From: Teredinibacter waterburyi
GTDB taxonomy: Bacteria > Pseudomonadota > Gammaproteobacteria > Pseudomonadales > Cellvibrionaceae
Direction: 5' to 3'
Length of the DNA stretch: 64,000 nt
Assembly (NCBI RefSeq): GCF_001922985.1
Contig: NZ_MRUH01000165.1
Location: forward strand, 186,001 to 250,000
Positions 1-8,013 of the stretch are shown here, piece after piece. Below the pieces are notes generated by a model. The model saw nothing but the letters and a program-made list of their open reading frames with translations, was not told where the DNA came from and did not search any database. The translations under genes were made by a program, and so were the position numbers. Position 1 is the stretch's first letter. Each line of letters begins with the position of its first letter.

Positions 1-214
1 CCTCGCTGAAAGTGGCGGTCACTATGCTGTTCAGTGCTAATTCTAGCTCGGCATTAAGTGGAGTGGTTGCAGTAACCGTGGCAGAAACAGGTTCTGGCTC
101 AGGCGTGGGTACGGGCGCATTGTCATTATCGCCACCGCATGCCGTCATAAGCATAGGAAGTAGGAATGCAGACACCCATAAATTTCGACTGAAATATTTT
201 TTCCAGGTATTCAT
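1..214 (-). CDS. Lipoprotein with Ig-like domain, 5' end only
   Basis: The first 71 codons of a minus-strand gene are present; the rest lies beyond the left edge. The protein starts MNTWKKYFSRN, has a hydrophobic stretch and the lipobox LMTAC followed by GGD, so it should be an outer-membrane or periplasmic lipoprotein. After a proline-rich linker (PVPTPEPEP) comes a segment ending IVTATFSE. That resembles the start of a Big_5 bacterial Ig-like domain as found in cell-surface and carbohydrate-active proteins. A GGAG ribosome site lies a few bases before the ATG. The function of the missing part cannot be told. Confidence 0.72.
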   Translation of the reverse strand, partial: MNTWKKYFSRNLWVSAFLLPMLMTACGGDNDNAPVPTPEPEPVSATVTATTPLNAELELALNSIVTATFSE

Positions 215-719
215 TTTTTTCTCCGAAGGGAAGTGTTTTATTGCAGACGTAAAGTCATAGCAATACCTGACTTGATAAAGTCATTATTCTCTGCGAAAGA
301 TTGTCTTTAAGCAGTACGAGACGACTCAATGTTCTCTACATTGTTTCGCGCTGTTAAATGATTGTGTGTGAGAGTTAAAGAGAGATATTGTCCACCTAGC
401 ACTCGGGCCTCAGGCGGGAGGGGGTAACCATCATGCGCCTTTATTGCGACAATAGGTGAATTATTTTAGCATAGCTTTAATTAATAGATTATCTACGACG
501 TATTCTTCTGCTAAATGTTTTTTGTTTTTAAAAAAACATAACGTCTGCCGCTATAATCGACTAAGAGGCGAGAATTAGGGTCAAAAGCGAGCGAGGGCTA
601 TAGTAAGCGAGGGGGCGTTGGCGCAAAAGCACAGGGCTGCGCCGCCATTTTTACGGGGGATTTTTCTGAGCTAAATTCGATTTAACGCTTTCAACATACA
701 GCGTCTTATTAGCAACATA
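215..719. other. Intergenic, no gene recognised
   Basis: About 500 bases between the left-edge lipoprotein and the TPR-like gene. On the minus strand, 21 codons ending at about 258 read as a beta-barrel-like C-terminus (GIAMTLRLQ then stop), with an in-frame stop just upstream. I could not decide whether this is an old gene end or chance. A GC-rich patch at 395-445 matches no riboswitch I know. Confidence 0.4.
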
Positions 720-1133
720 TCATTCTAGCGTTTCAAGCAGGCCATTTATTTCCACTTTCAGCTCATTGTCTTCAATTTTGTTAGCACTAACTTTAGCCGC
801 CTGAAGGTTCTTTAGAGCAGCATCATTCAAACCCAGCTCCAATTGTAATCTCGCCATCGAGAATCTTATCGACGATATGTGGTCTTTCGAATTAATAGCA
901 ATAGATTTCTCAAGCGCTTTTTCGTATATCGCTAAGGACTCTTCTAACTCTTCGGTAAAGTCAGCGAGTGTTTCCCACTGCACGGGATGATCCTTATCGC
1001 TATTTTCGTTATCGGTACAAATCGCTTTTAATTCAGTATAGTGCGAATCGAATTTCTCTCTATTATTTTTATTGGCGGCCGCCATTAGCTTTTCTGCCAA
1101 ACCGTGAACTGACTTATATATTTTGGTGTTCAT
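720..1133 (-). CDS. Hypothetical helical (TPR-like) protein
   Basis: A 137-residue, entirely helical-looking protein without signal peptide or membrane segment. The second half (FTEELEESLAIYEKAL, SSIRFSMARLQLELG, DAALKNLQAAK) has the spacing of two or three degenerate tetratricopeptide helices, so a protein-protein interaction role is plausible. I recognise no family. It lies just downstream of the tautomerase gene on the same strand, with about 30 bases between, so the two may be co-transcribed. Confidence 0.6.
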   Translation of the reverse strand: MNTKIYKSVHGLAEKLMAAANKNNREKFDSHYTELKAICTDNENSDKDHPVQWETLADFTEELEESLAIYEKALEKSIAINSKDHISSIRFSMARLQLELGLNDAALKNLQAAKVSANKIEDNELKVEINGLLETLE

Positions 1134-1164
1134 AATCTCGAATTACCTTGCGCAATAGTATTTT

Positions 1165-1551
1165 TCATACATTAACCTTGTACTTCAAGTCACTCACTTC
1201 ATCACCAGTGATACCTCGAAAGCCCCACTGATAAGGCGCTTGTTCTTTAATGACAATCTCCACATCCATCGGCGCTATAGCCAACTTCACTTCTATTTCT
1301 TGAAATAGAGATTTGATAAGTTTTTTTTGGGTTTCAACTTTCCGGCCAGCCATCATATTTATTTCAATGACAGTATATGAATCTGTTCTGCCTCCAGGGT
1401 AATAAAAATCATCAGCATCCATAGGTATAAAGCGATGTGCTCGCTTATCTTCGGGCATTCCCAAAACTGATTGCATACATCCATGAATCACATCGGACAG
1501 CAAGCCTTTAATTGGATTAAGTCGTTCCTTGATACCATATATTACAATCAT
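1165..1551 (-). CDS. Tautomerase family protein
   Basis: A 128-residue cytosolic protein of the tautomerase superfamily variant with the motifs HGCMQSVLGMPEDKRAHRF, FYYPGGRTDSYTVIEI and MDVEIVIKE, and a conserved W-G-F-R-G near the C-terminus. Family members usually form trimers or hexamers and use an N-terminal proline. Here residue 2 is isoleucine (MIVIYGI), so classical proline catalysis is not expected. I chose the ATG at 1551 rather than 1581 because AGGAAA sits at ribosome-site distance before it and the upstream ten residues look non-coding. The substrate is unknown. Confidence 0.75.
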   Translation of the reverse strand: MIVIYGIKERLNPIKGLLSDVIHGCMQSVLGMPEDKRAHRFIPMDADDFYYPGGRTDSYTVIEINMMAGRKVETQKKLIKSLFQEIEVKLAIAPMDVEIVIKEQAPYQWGFRGITGDEVSDLKYKVNV

Positions 1552-1695
1552 CTGGATTTCCTGAAAAAAATAAAACCTCAAGCTGAGGTGTTTTTGAATA
1601 CAACCGCCGCAGAGAGATATCTCGAATAAAGTAAAATATCAGCGTAACGGTTAGATTAACGACAAAAATTGGCCTTTTTACAGCGCGCAACTCAA

Positions 1696-2049
1696 CTACA
1701 CCAACACCTGTCGTGTCGTCGCTATATAGTGATGAATCTGCTCTTCAATCTTGGTTTCAATCATACGCTCTGGACGGCAGCCATTTGGGCACGGCATCTT
1801 TGGGGTTGTACCAAACAACCGGCAAATCAATGGCCGCTCGCCGTATACCTCGCAACCATTCGGCCCCAAGTGTACGCATGTAAGAGCTTCTAATGCTGCA
1901 TCGTGTTCAGCGTCAGACTTGACCGGTAAACGCGACATTTCCTCCGAAGAAGTCGTAACCGGCCCACAACAATCGTGACAACCCGGTGTACACTCAAACG
2001 TGGGAATACGTTCGCGCAATCGTGCGATGATCTCTGGATTATTACTCAC
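1696..2049 (-). CDS. YkgJ-type cysteine-cluster protein
   Basis: A 117-residue protein of the YkgJ family (putative zinc- or iron-chelating, CxxxCxxCC). The cluster is visible near residue 20 (CTPGCHDCCG), followed by further cysteines in the LTCVHLGPNGCEVYGERPLICRLFG segment, the family signature, and CPNGC. The start is a GTG at 2049. That GTG overlaps the TGA of the upstream DJ-1/PfpI remnant (GTGA), so the two were once translationally coupled. The metal and physiological role are not established for the family. Confidence 0.8.
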   Translation of the reverse strand: MSNNPEIIARLRERIPTFECTPGCHDCCGPVTTSSEEMSRLPVKSDAEHDAALEALTCVHLGPNGCEVYGERPLICRLFGTTPKMPCPNGCRPERMIETKIEEQIHHYIATTRQVLV

Positions 2050-2219
2050 TTACACTCACTTTCATATAGCTCACTACCAGTATGATTCGATGTGTTTTTG
2101 ACCCAATTAAATGCCATTTGTGTAGCGGTTCGTTCTGCAAGCGACAGGCTAGACAGCCTTGAGACTAAATGTAGACTCATATCGATGCCAGCCGAAGTTA
2201 ATCGCTCACCAAGCAGATT
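2046..2219 (-). pseudogene. DJ-1/PfpI family C-terminal remnant
   Basis: An open frame of 57 codons without a start; an in-frame stop lies directly upstream. The translation contains LTSAGIDMSLHLVSRL, then AERTATQMAFNW. This is the C-terminal signature of DJ-1/PfpI (GATase1-like) proteins, in which a helix of the form SAGIDMALHLVARL is followed by ATARQMEYDW. The catalytic cysteine and the first two thirds of the gene are gone; the DUF2130 gene ends only 12 bases away. The stop overlaps the ykgJ-like GTG start. I infer a deletion that fused the tail of this gene to the neighbouring locus. Confidence 0.7.
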
Positions 2220-2231
2220 TTTTTACTGGCC

Positions 2232-3626
2232 TTAGTTTTTATTATTTAACTCATCAAACTTAGCCGCCATAGTGGGGTTTCGTCGGGTTAGTTTTTTTAT
2301 CGTTACATCCTGCGCTTTGTTATTAGCGAGACGAAGGTTCCGATCCGTACCTAACAGTGCATCCTTGGTTTTCTGCAGATGGTCAATTGACTTGTCAATC
2401 TCGTCAATTGCGGTTTGAAACTTCTTAGAGGCTAGGTCATAGTTCTTTGCAAATGCAGTCTTGAACTCATCTAGGTCATTTTCAAAGTGTGTTATATCGA
2501 CACTCTGCGCTTTAACAAGCGCAAGTTCCCTCTTGTATTCAAGCGACTTCATCGCCGCGTTTCGAAGTAGTGTAATGATTGGCAGAAAGAACTGTGGCCG
2601 AACGATGTACATTCTCGGGTAGCGATGAAATACATCGACTATCCCAGAGTTGTAGAGTTCACTGTCGGGTTCAAGAAGGCTTACTAGTACCGCATACTCG
2701 CATCCCTTCTCTGTACGGTCCTTGTCGAGCTCCTTTAGAAAGTCCTCGTTCTTTTTCTTCGTTGCAGTAGTATCATTTTCATTCTTCATTTCGAACATAA
2801 TGGAAATAATTTCCGTACCGGCCTCATCCGAGTCACGAAAAATGTAGTCACCTTTACTACCTGTGCGTGCGTCATTATCTTTTTCGAAATAGGCTCGGGG
2901 AAACGCCGTCGCTCGAATTCTATTGAACTCTGTATCACAGTGCTGCTCTAAGGTTTCGCCAACCATTTTGGTCGACAGTCGAGCCTTCATATCGCGGAGA
3001 CGCTCAATCGCATCGTCGCGATCCTTAATCTGCGTCTCATATTTGTCTTTGAGTGACTTCTCGGAGAGTTGTTTTTCAAGCTCTGTTTGCTTAAGGCCGT
3101 TCTTTAATTCATCGCGTTCCTTCTCGATTGCACTTACTGCGCCGGTAATCGCGAGCGTCTGCTCGACCTGGGTCGCGTCGAGCTTAGCTTTTAAATTTTG
3201 AATTTCTTTGTCTTTAGCCGCGGCAGTCTCTTGCAGCTCCCTGGCGAACTTTGCATCAGCAAGTTCAGCAGCGGCTTGTCTATCACGTTTAAGTTGCTCT
3301 AGCTCGTTCGCAAGCGCATCCCTCTTTCTTTCAATCTCGCTGAGGGCCTCGCTAACAGCAAGTTTTTTACTCACTTCACCTGCATCTAATTTGGCTTTTA
3401 ACGCCTGAATCTCTGTATCCTTCGCTGCCGCAGATTTCTGCATTTCACTACCGACTTCGCTCTTAGCAAGCTCTACCGCGCTGCGCTTGTCCTGTTCGGC
3501 CAACTCAAGTCGCTCGTGTAATTGTTGCTCGAATGCGCTATCGCGAACTTGCTTTAGGATGTCGGCATAACCGGCTTCGTCTATCTTGAAAGCTTTATCA
3601 CAGTGAGGGCAGATGATTTCATGCAT
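2232..3626 (-). CDS. DUF2130 coiled-coil protein
   Basis: A 464-residue cytosolic protein of the DUF2130 (COG4487) family. It starts with a small zinc-ribbon-like motif (CPHCDKAF), followed by a long charged coiled coil (about 35-215). The coil contains two diverged copies of a roughly 70-residue unit built around AAAKDxEIQxLKAKLDA. The DUF2130 domain follows (about 215-390; [32 protein letters not shown]). GDYIFRD plus FEMKNE resembles the D...ExK arrangement of PD-(D/E)XK nucleases; activity is not shown for the family. A second coiled coil closes the protein. No neighbour suggests its role. Confidence 0.85.
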   Translation of the reverse strand: MHEIICPHCDKAFKIDEAGYADILKQVRDSAFEQQLHERLELAEQDKRSAVELAKSEVGSEMQKSAAAKDTEIQALKAKLDAGEVSKKLAVSEALSEIERKRDALANELEQLKRDRQAAAELADAKFARELQETAAAKDKEIQNLKAKLDATQVEQTLAITGAVSAIEKERDELKNGLKQTELEKQLSEKSLKDKYETQIKDRDDAIERLRDMKARLSTKMVGETLEQHCDTEFNRIRATAFPRAYFEKDNDARTGSKGDYIFRDSDEAGTEIISIMFEMKNENDTTATKKKNEDFLKELDKDRTEKGCEYAVLVSLLEPDSELYNSGIVDVFHRYPRMYIVRPQFFLPIITLLRNAAMKSLEYKRELALVKAQSVDITHFENDLDEFKTAFAKNYDLASKKFQTAIDEIDKSIDHLQKTKDALLGTDRNLRLANNKAQDVTIKKLTRRNPTMAAKFDELNNKN

Positions 3627-3749
3627 GTCTTAGTATCTCAAAATGCCAACACAAAAGGCTCGGCGTACATTATCAATTAAAATAGTGCCGATGATCTGGA
3701 GCGCTATGCTCTTATAGTATCCGGTTGTATTTTTCTTCTTTGCCAATAC

Positions 3750-3965
3750 TCAGTACAGCTCAGCTAGCAACCGTTCAAAAGCGCCTTTCCGATCTACAGG
3801 CGTATAAGAAAGCATTCCGTATTCTTGCAAAATGGATAATAACTTTCTCGGTACAATATTTTCATTACCAACAATTTCCACATGCCCAGAATCGATACGA
3901 ACACTCGTTATAGTGCTACAACTATCCATTTTAGGATGATGAATTTCAATCAAGCTAAAAAACAT
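3750..3965 (-). CDS. Small hypothetical protein
   Basis: A 71-residue frame with protein-like composition, ending PRKLLSILQEYGMLSYTPVDRKGAFERLLAELY without its last residue boundaries disturbed by rare codons. It has no signal peptide and I recognise no family. A frame on the opposite strand overlaps it but looks less protein-like. Moderately uncertain whether it is expressed. Confidence 0.4.
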   Translation of the reverse strand: MFFSLIEIHHPKMDSCSTITSVRIDSGHVEIVGNENIVPRKLLSILQEYGMLSYTPVDRKGAFERLLAELY

Positions 3966-4111
3966 ACGCCTAATATTTTTACAGCCTAAGGCCAGATTAT
4001 AGTTATTTGGAACATTCGAGTAAAAATTGTTGCACCTAGCGCTTGGCGCAACGAATTATACTCCCTACACCATTATTCTTTATTACTGGGTCCATTCCAA
4101 TTCAATAATCC

Positions 4112-5731
4112 CTACTTCCCCGTTTTTTTCATTCTTTGGCGAACTTTGTTCGAATGCCAAACAGCCGGAACAATAACAAGTACAGCAATTGCAGCTAAAA
4201 CCCATAGATAGCTTTGGCCAAAGGTAGTCAAGTTGGCTATTTCGGCGGCTTGTTCGTTATTAATTTGTTTCGCGAAAGCAATAGGAGCAAGCGCGCCCTC
4301 TCGCGCAATGGAAAAACCCGCACTAACGGCGCTGTCCCAACCAAGAGACGAAAGCGAAGAATAAGCTTTGTAGCCAATTGCAGAAGCACCAAAGGCAATA
4401 ACGCCAATGCCAACAGTACCGATACCGAACAAACCAAAGCCTACCGCACCAACACTAATTACACCAACTGAGATAATCCCAACGCTAATAGGTGCAATAG
4501 CAACTCCGCCCCACGCAAAAAGTAATCCGTAGGCTCGCTCCCCACCTGACACCCAGCCGAACACCGGTTTGTCGTTGCTTTCCGGCATGCCGAAGCGAAA
4601 ATGGAGTAAGGGTATACCCAAGAGACAAACTCGGCTCTTGTATTCACGCTGCTTAGAGTCGATTTTATCATCTGGGCCTTGGAAGGCGTGGGGATGAAAT
4701 AGTCGTTCTTGCGCCCTTAGGTTACGCGTTCGAGCCAACATACTAATGGTAAGAATGCTATAACCGGCAACGAACACAAAAACCAACAGTTGCGACGCAC
4801 CGGCATAAATAGCGGCGCGGCCATAATCGCTCATCGCAACGTACTTCAGAGCGAACATACCCAACACATACACTATGGCGATTAACAAAAAGACCGCGCT
4901 AATCATGATGACATTGTGGCGCTCTCGCTGAGTTCGCGACTGATCAAGGCTTGCCCTCAAACCGAAGAACGAACTGACAATGCCAGATACCGAAGCTAGC
5001 ACAACCAACATACTGGCCCACTTGAATAAAGAACCCGTTTTCAGCGCGCCCGAACCTAATACGGCGGCTTTTGCCGGAGGCGAAATACTGTTGATGGCTG
5101 CCATTACGACTAGAGTAAATGCGGTACCTTGCTTACTTTTCGCCAAGGTATCTTCTACAAATGTCACCATGGCTGCCTGAAGTAGCTTACGACCGCGGGA
5201 TAAGCGTTGTTTCACTGCGTCATCGGAGAGGTCTAACTGGACCGCAACGTACTCGACAGAGCGGTGCTCTCGGTAAAACAAAATCAAAGGTTCGCGATAG
5301 GTTTCGGGCATTTTCTCTAAGGCTTGCCAGAGCAGCGCCTGCTCTTGAGCACTTATCGCCTCATCTTCAATTTTCGCATGCTCCGACGGCTCTCCCAGCT
5401 CATCCAATTCGTCCGCGTCCTTCACCGGCTGCTTTGCTTCTTTGCGACGAAAGTGGCTCACCTTAAAGCGCAGAATTCCGCACAACCAAGCCTTTAGCTT
5501 CTCGGGGTCACGCAGGGTATCGAGCTTATTCCAGGCTTCTACAAAGGCCTCTTGAGCGATATCTTCGCTGTGTTTGAAGTCGCCAATGGCTGAATACGCC
5601 AAGGAGCACAGCAAGCTCTGGTAGCGCGTGACAATTTCACAAAAGGCATCGCGATCACCTCCTACTGACGCCAATACTAGTGCGGAGTCTTGCAAATCGA
5701 CTATCTGGGTTCGTTTTTTAAAAATGCTCAT
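4112..5731 (-). CDS. ECF sigma factor with membrane C-terminal domain
   Basis: A 539-residue fusion. Residues 15-190 are an extracytoplasmic-function sigma factor: region 2 with SEDIAQEAFVEAW (55-67) and region 4 with a helix-turn-helix (VEYVAVQLDLSDDAVKQRLS). Ordinary ECF factors stop here. This one continues with membrane helices near 236-258, 273-298, 306-331 and 506-525. A hydrophobic stretch at 405-455 repeats the pattern S/G-VG-x-x (ISVGIISVGVISVGAVGFG). No separate anti-sigma gene is adjacent, so the fused membrane part may hold or sense for the sigma domain (inference). GGAGAAG precedes the ATG. The upstream region holds an apparent self-recognised promoter. Confidence 0.88.
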   Translation of the reverse strand: MSIFKKRTQIVDLQDSALVLASVGGDRDAFCEIVTRYQSLLCSLAYSAIGDFKHSEDIAQEAFVEAWNKLDTLRDPEKLKAWLCGILRFKVSHFRRKEAKQPVKDADELDELGEPSEHAKIEDEAISAQEQALLWQALEKMPETYREPLILFYREHRSVEYVAVQLDLSDDAVKQRLSRGRKLLQAAMVTFVEDTLAKSKQGTAFTLVVMAAINSISPPAKAAVLGSGALKTGSLFKWASMLVVLASVSGIVSSFFGLRASLDQSRTQRERHNVIMISAVFLLIAIVYVLGMFALKYVAMSDYGRAAIYAGASQLLVFVFVAGYSILTISMLARTRNLRAQERLFHPHAFQGPDDKIDSKQREYKSRVCLLGIPLLHFRFGMPESNDKPVFGWVSGGERAYGLLFAWGGVAIAPISVGIISVGVISVGAVGFGLFGIGTVGIGVIAFGASAIGYKAYSSLSSLGWDSAVSAGFSIAREGALAPIAFAKQINNEQAAEIANLTTFGQSYLWVLAAIAVLVIVPAVWHSNKVRQRMKKTGK

Positions 5732-5752
5732 AGTTATTAATCACTTCTCCAA

Positions 5753-5789
5753 AAAACTATAAGTGCCCAACTTTTCGCAAAAGGTGACA
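5753..5789 (-). promoter_or_regulatory. Putative ECF promoter for the sigma gene
   Basis: Read on the minus strand, TGTCACCTT (5789-5781) is followed after 10 bases by TTGGGCACTTA. The plus-strand site at 5855-5885 has the same two blocks at the same spacing. It sits about 25 bases before the sigma-factor ATG, which fits a short leader with GGAGAAG. Autoregulation by the ECF factor is inferred. Confidence 0.65.
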
Positions 5790-5854
5790 GGATTATTTAA
5801 AAAAAAGCATTTAACACAGAATTTCTATCAAAAATGCCTAAATTTCAATTTTTT

Positions 5855-5885
5855 TGTCACCTTCTCGCCAATATTGGGTACTTAC
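5855..5885 (+). promoter_or_regulatory. Putative ECF promoter for the CIA30-acyltransferase operon
   Basis: TGTCACCTT (5855-5863), ten bases, then TTGGGTACTTA. This is the same bipartite element as on the opposite strand in front of the sigma gene, and the two TGTCACCTT blocks form a 9-bp inverted repeat. TGTCAC-type -35 boxes are known for some ECF groups (for example ECF41). It lies about 95 bases before the CIA30-family ATG. Confidence 0.65.
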
Positions 5886-5981
5886 TTACTGTAACGGTCA
5901 ACTGCACCGCAAGTGGCAGGCAAGACTGTCAACGGACTATAGATGGCCACCAGAATATAAATTTTACTTGGAGATTATTTG

Positions 5982-6611
5982 ATGAAAACTCGCAACACAA
6001 CAACTCACGTACTTAACGACAACCTTTCCCTAACCGCACTTCTCGCCTTTTCCCTAGCGAGCTTTTTTTGTGTGTTCTATTCATGCGCCAGTTTTGCTGG
6101 CAGCCTTAACGCGGCTATCGACGACTTTAGCGATATAAAAGATAACAGTTTAGGCATTCCGCGTCAGTTCATAAACGACAGCATCGCAGGTGGAAGTACA
6201 ACAACAGAACAGCTAGTGTCGAAGGGTGTTATATACCTAACGGGCGAACTTATCCCTGCCCGCGGTCAACCGGGTTGGGCTAGTACGGTATTGCCCCTAG
6301 ATGCCCAGAGCCTGCCTCAGGATGCCAGTGCATTCGAAGGTATTCGCATAGTCATTAAGGTCAACTCAGGCAGCATTTCTATTTCCGCCAACAGTACAGA
6401 AGTTACCAATTTTGACTACCACGCCGCGCTAGTACCGGTAGCCAACGATGGAGAATTCCACGAAGTGAAGATTCCCTTCAATTCAATGAAACGTGCGTGG
6501 TCGGAACAAGCTCCGCTCAACACTAAAACCATCAACAGCCTAAGTATCGTTGCCTTTAGCCTGCAAAAAAGCGCTTTTAATTTTGAGCTCGACGAGGTTA
6601 GCTTCTACTAG
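5982..6611 (+). CDS. CIA30-family secreted protein
   Basis: About 209 residues with an N-terminal hydrophobic signal (LTALLAFSLASFFCVFYSCASFAG). The rest matches the CIA30 (complex I intermediate-associated protein 30) beta-sandwich family: DDFSD at the start, the W-A-S of QPGWAS, FEGIRIVIKVNSG, NFDYHAALVP, KIPFNSMKRAWSEQAPL and the C-terminal DEVSFY. Bacterial members are exported, ligand-binding-like domains of unknown role. TGGAG precedes the ATG. The gene follows the putative ECF promoter and is probably co-transcribed with the acyltransferase gene 92 bases downstream. An 8-bp hairpin (TTGGGCTT/AAGCCCAA) lies between them without a T tract. Confidence 0.75.
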   Translation: MKTRNTTTHVLNDNLSLTALLAFSLASFFCVFYSCASFAGSLNAAIDDFSDIKDNSLGIPRQFINDSIAGGSTTTEQLVSKGVIYLTGELIPARGQPGWASTVLPLDAQSLPQDASAFEGIRIVIKVNSGSISISANSTEVTNFDYHAALVPVANDGEFHEVKIPFNSMKRAWSEQAPLNTKTINSLSIVAFSLQKSAFNFELDEVSFY

Positions 6612-6703
6612 TTGAACAAAAGCTAATAAGTAATTTGGGCTTCCCTTCAAAGCCCAACAACCAACACCTATTACTCTATTAAACCAACCAAAATAACGAC
6701 GCT

Positions 6704-7921
6704 ATGAATATATCATCACAACAAAAAGATCGGCTCGACTATTTAGACGCAGCCCGAGCCTTCGCGCTCATCTTGGGCATTATCTTTCACGCTAGCATAT
6801 CCTTTATGCCGATGTTTATCGGATGGGCGGTTATGGATATATCCACTAGCGCCATCGTGCCCCTGTTTATGTTGATCAGCCACTCGTTCCGCCTAGCATT
6901 ATTTTTTTTAATTGCAGGCTTTTTTAGTCACATGACATTCCATGTCAAAGGTGTTCACACCTTTATAAAGTCGCGCCTAGTACGTATTGCCACGCCGTTT
7001 ATCATCGGTTGGTTTCTACTACGGCCCCTGCTTGTGTCCGGCTGGATAATGGGGGCAGAAAGCATGCGAGGCGAGGCTAATATACTAAACGCCCTTATAA
7101 CGGGCTTCGCCACCCTTAGCGACCTGCCAAAAGATCTACTTATTGGCACACACCTATGGTTCTTGTACTACCTGTTATTCATCAGCGTAGGTGTTGTGCT
7201 GTTGCATTATTTGGTTAGCCTGCACAAACCAATACAACAGAAATTAACTCAACTTGCCGACGCTACTACGCGCTGGATATGTAACTCACCCATTGCTATT
7301 TTTGCAGTCGCTATTCCCACGGCCGCTAGCCTTTGGTTTATGGATCACTGGGGAATGGATACGCCAGACAAAGCGCTTGTGCCACACGTTCCTGCGTCGC
7401 TAATCTACGGTGGCTTTTTTATTTTCGGTTGGCTGCTTCATCGTCAACTACCGTTAATAGAGAACTTTACACGCCTAACATGGTACAAGTTCACACTCTG
7501 CCTAGTATCCATAGTGGCCGCCTACTTGCTATCCGGTTTTGAAATGAAACTGGGTCAGTCAGGATACACTCTACTTAAATTTGGCTTTGTTATCAGTTAT
7601 GCAATTATGATGTGGTCGCTCGTTTCGCTAACGCTCGGGTTGTTTAAACGCTACTTCGATCGCCAAAGTAAAACCGTTCGTTATGTGGCCGACGCTTCCT
7701 ATTGGCTTTACCTTATTCACCTACCAATCGTTATTTGGCTACAAATCGCCTTTGCGGAGCTTCCGTTAAACTGGTCGATTAAGTTGATAAGCATTACCGC
7801 AATAACTATCGCAATTTCAATTGCGCTTTACGATACGCTGGTTCGTCCAACTTACATTGGTGTTATTTTGAATGGCAAGCGAAAAGCACGGATACTATTT
7901 AATCGCAAAAAGAGCATATAA
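6704..7921 (+). CDS. Membrane acyltransferase (Acyl_transf_3, OpgC-like)
   Basis: A 405-residue protein with about ten membrane helices, starting RLDYLDAARAFALILGIIFHAS. The histidine after GIIF corresponds to the usual catalytic-region histidine of Acyl_transf_3 proteins. Later family features are FRLALFFLIAGFFS, the arginine of KSRLVRIATPF, GTHLWFLYYLL and, near the end, ASYWLYLIHLPIV. Such proteins O-acylate exported glycans, for example osmoregulated glucans (OpgC/MdoC). The acceptor here is unknown. It is the second gene of the ECF-linked operon, so cell-envelope modification under stress is a reasonable inference. Confidence 0.82.
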   Translation: MNISSQQKDRLDYLDAARAFALILGIIFHASISFMPMFIGWAVMDISTSAIVPLFMLISHSFRLALFFLIAGFFSHMTFHVKGVHTFIKSRLVRIATPFIIGWFLLRPLLVSGWIMGAESMRGEANILNALITGFATLSDLPKDLLIGTHLWFLYYLLFISVGVVLLHYLVSLHKPIQQKLTQLADATTRWICNSPIAIFAVAIPTAASLWFMDHWGMDTPDKALVPHVPASLIYGGFFIFGWLLHRQLPLIENFTRLTWYKFTLCLVSIVAAYLLSGFEMKLGQSGYTLLKFGFVISYAIMMWSLVSLTLGLFKRYFDRQSKTVRYVADASYWLYLIHLPIVIWLQIAFAELPLNWSIKLISITAITIAISIALYDTLVRPTYIGVILNGKRKARILFNRKKSI

Positions 7922-7957
7922 AGTGAAGAGCTTGAAAGCTGGAAAAATCGAAAGCTG

Positions 7958-8000
7958 TAAAGTCGCACAGAAACTGCCAGCGTGACTGGCGACTTTTTTT
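7958..8000 (+). terminator. Likely rho-independent terminator
   Basis: The outer arms AAAGTCG and CGACTTT enclose a second small hairpin (CCAG/CTGG) and are followed by a run of T. It follows the acyltransferase stop and faces the end of the mechanosensitive channel gene. Confidence 0.6.
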
Positions 8001-8013
8001 GGCCGATGAGTTT

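Noticed and set aside
12-260. Plus-strand frame of 82 codons at the left edge
   Set aside because: It lies over the minus-strand lipoprotein start, which has a lipobox and a ribosome site; the plus frame has neither.
390-450. GC-rich patch as a riboswitch
   Set aside because: No known riboswitch core could be matched on either strand.
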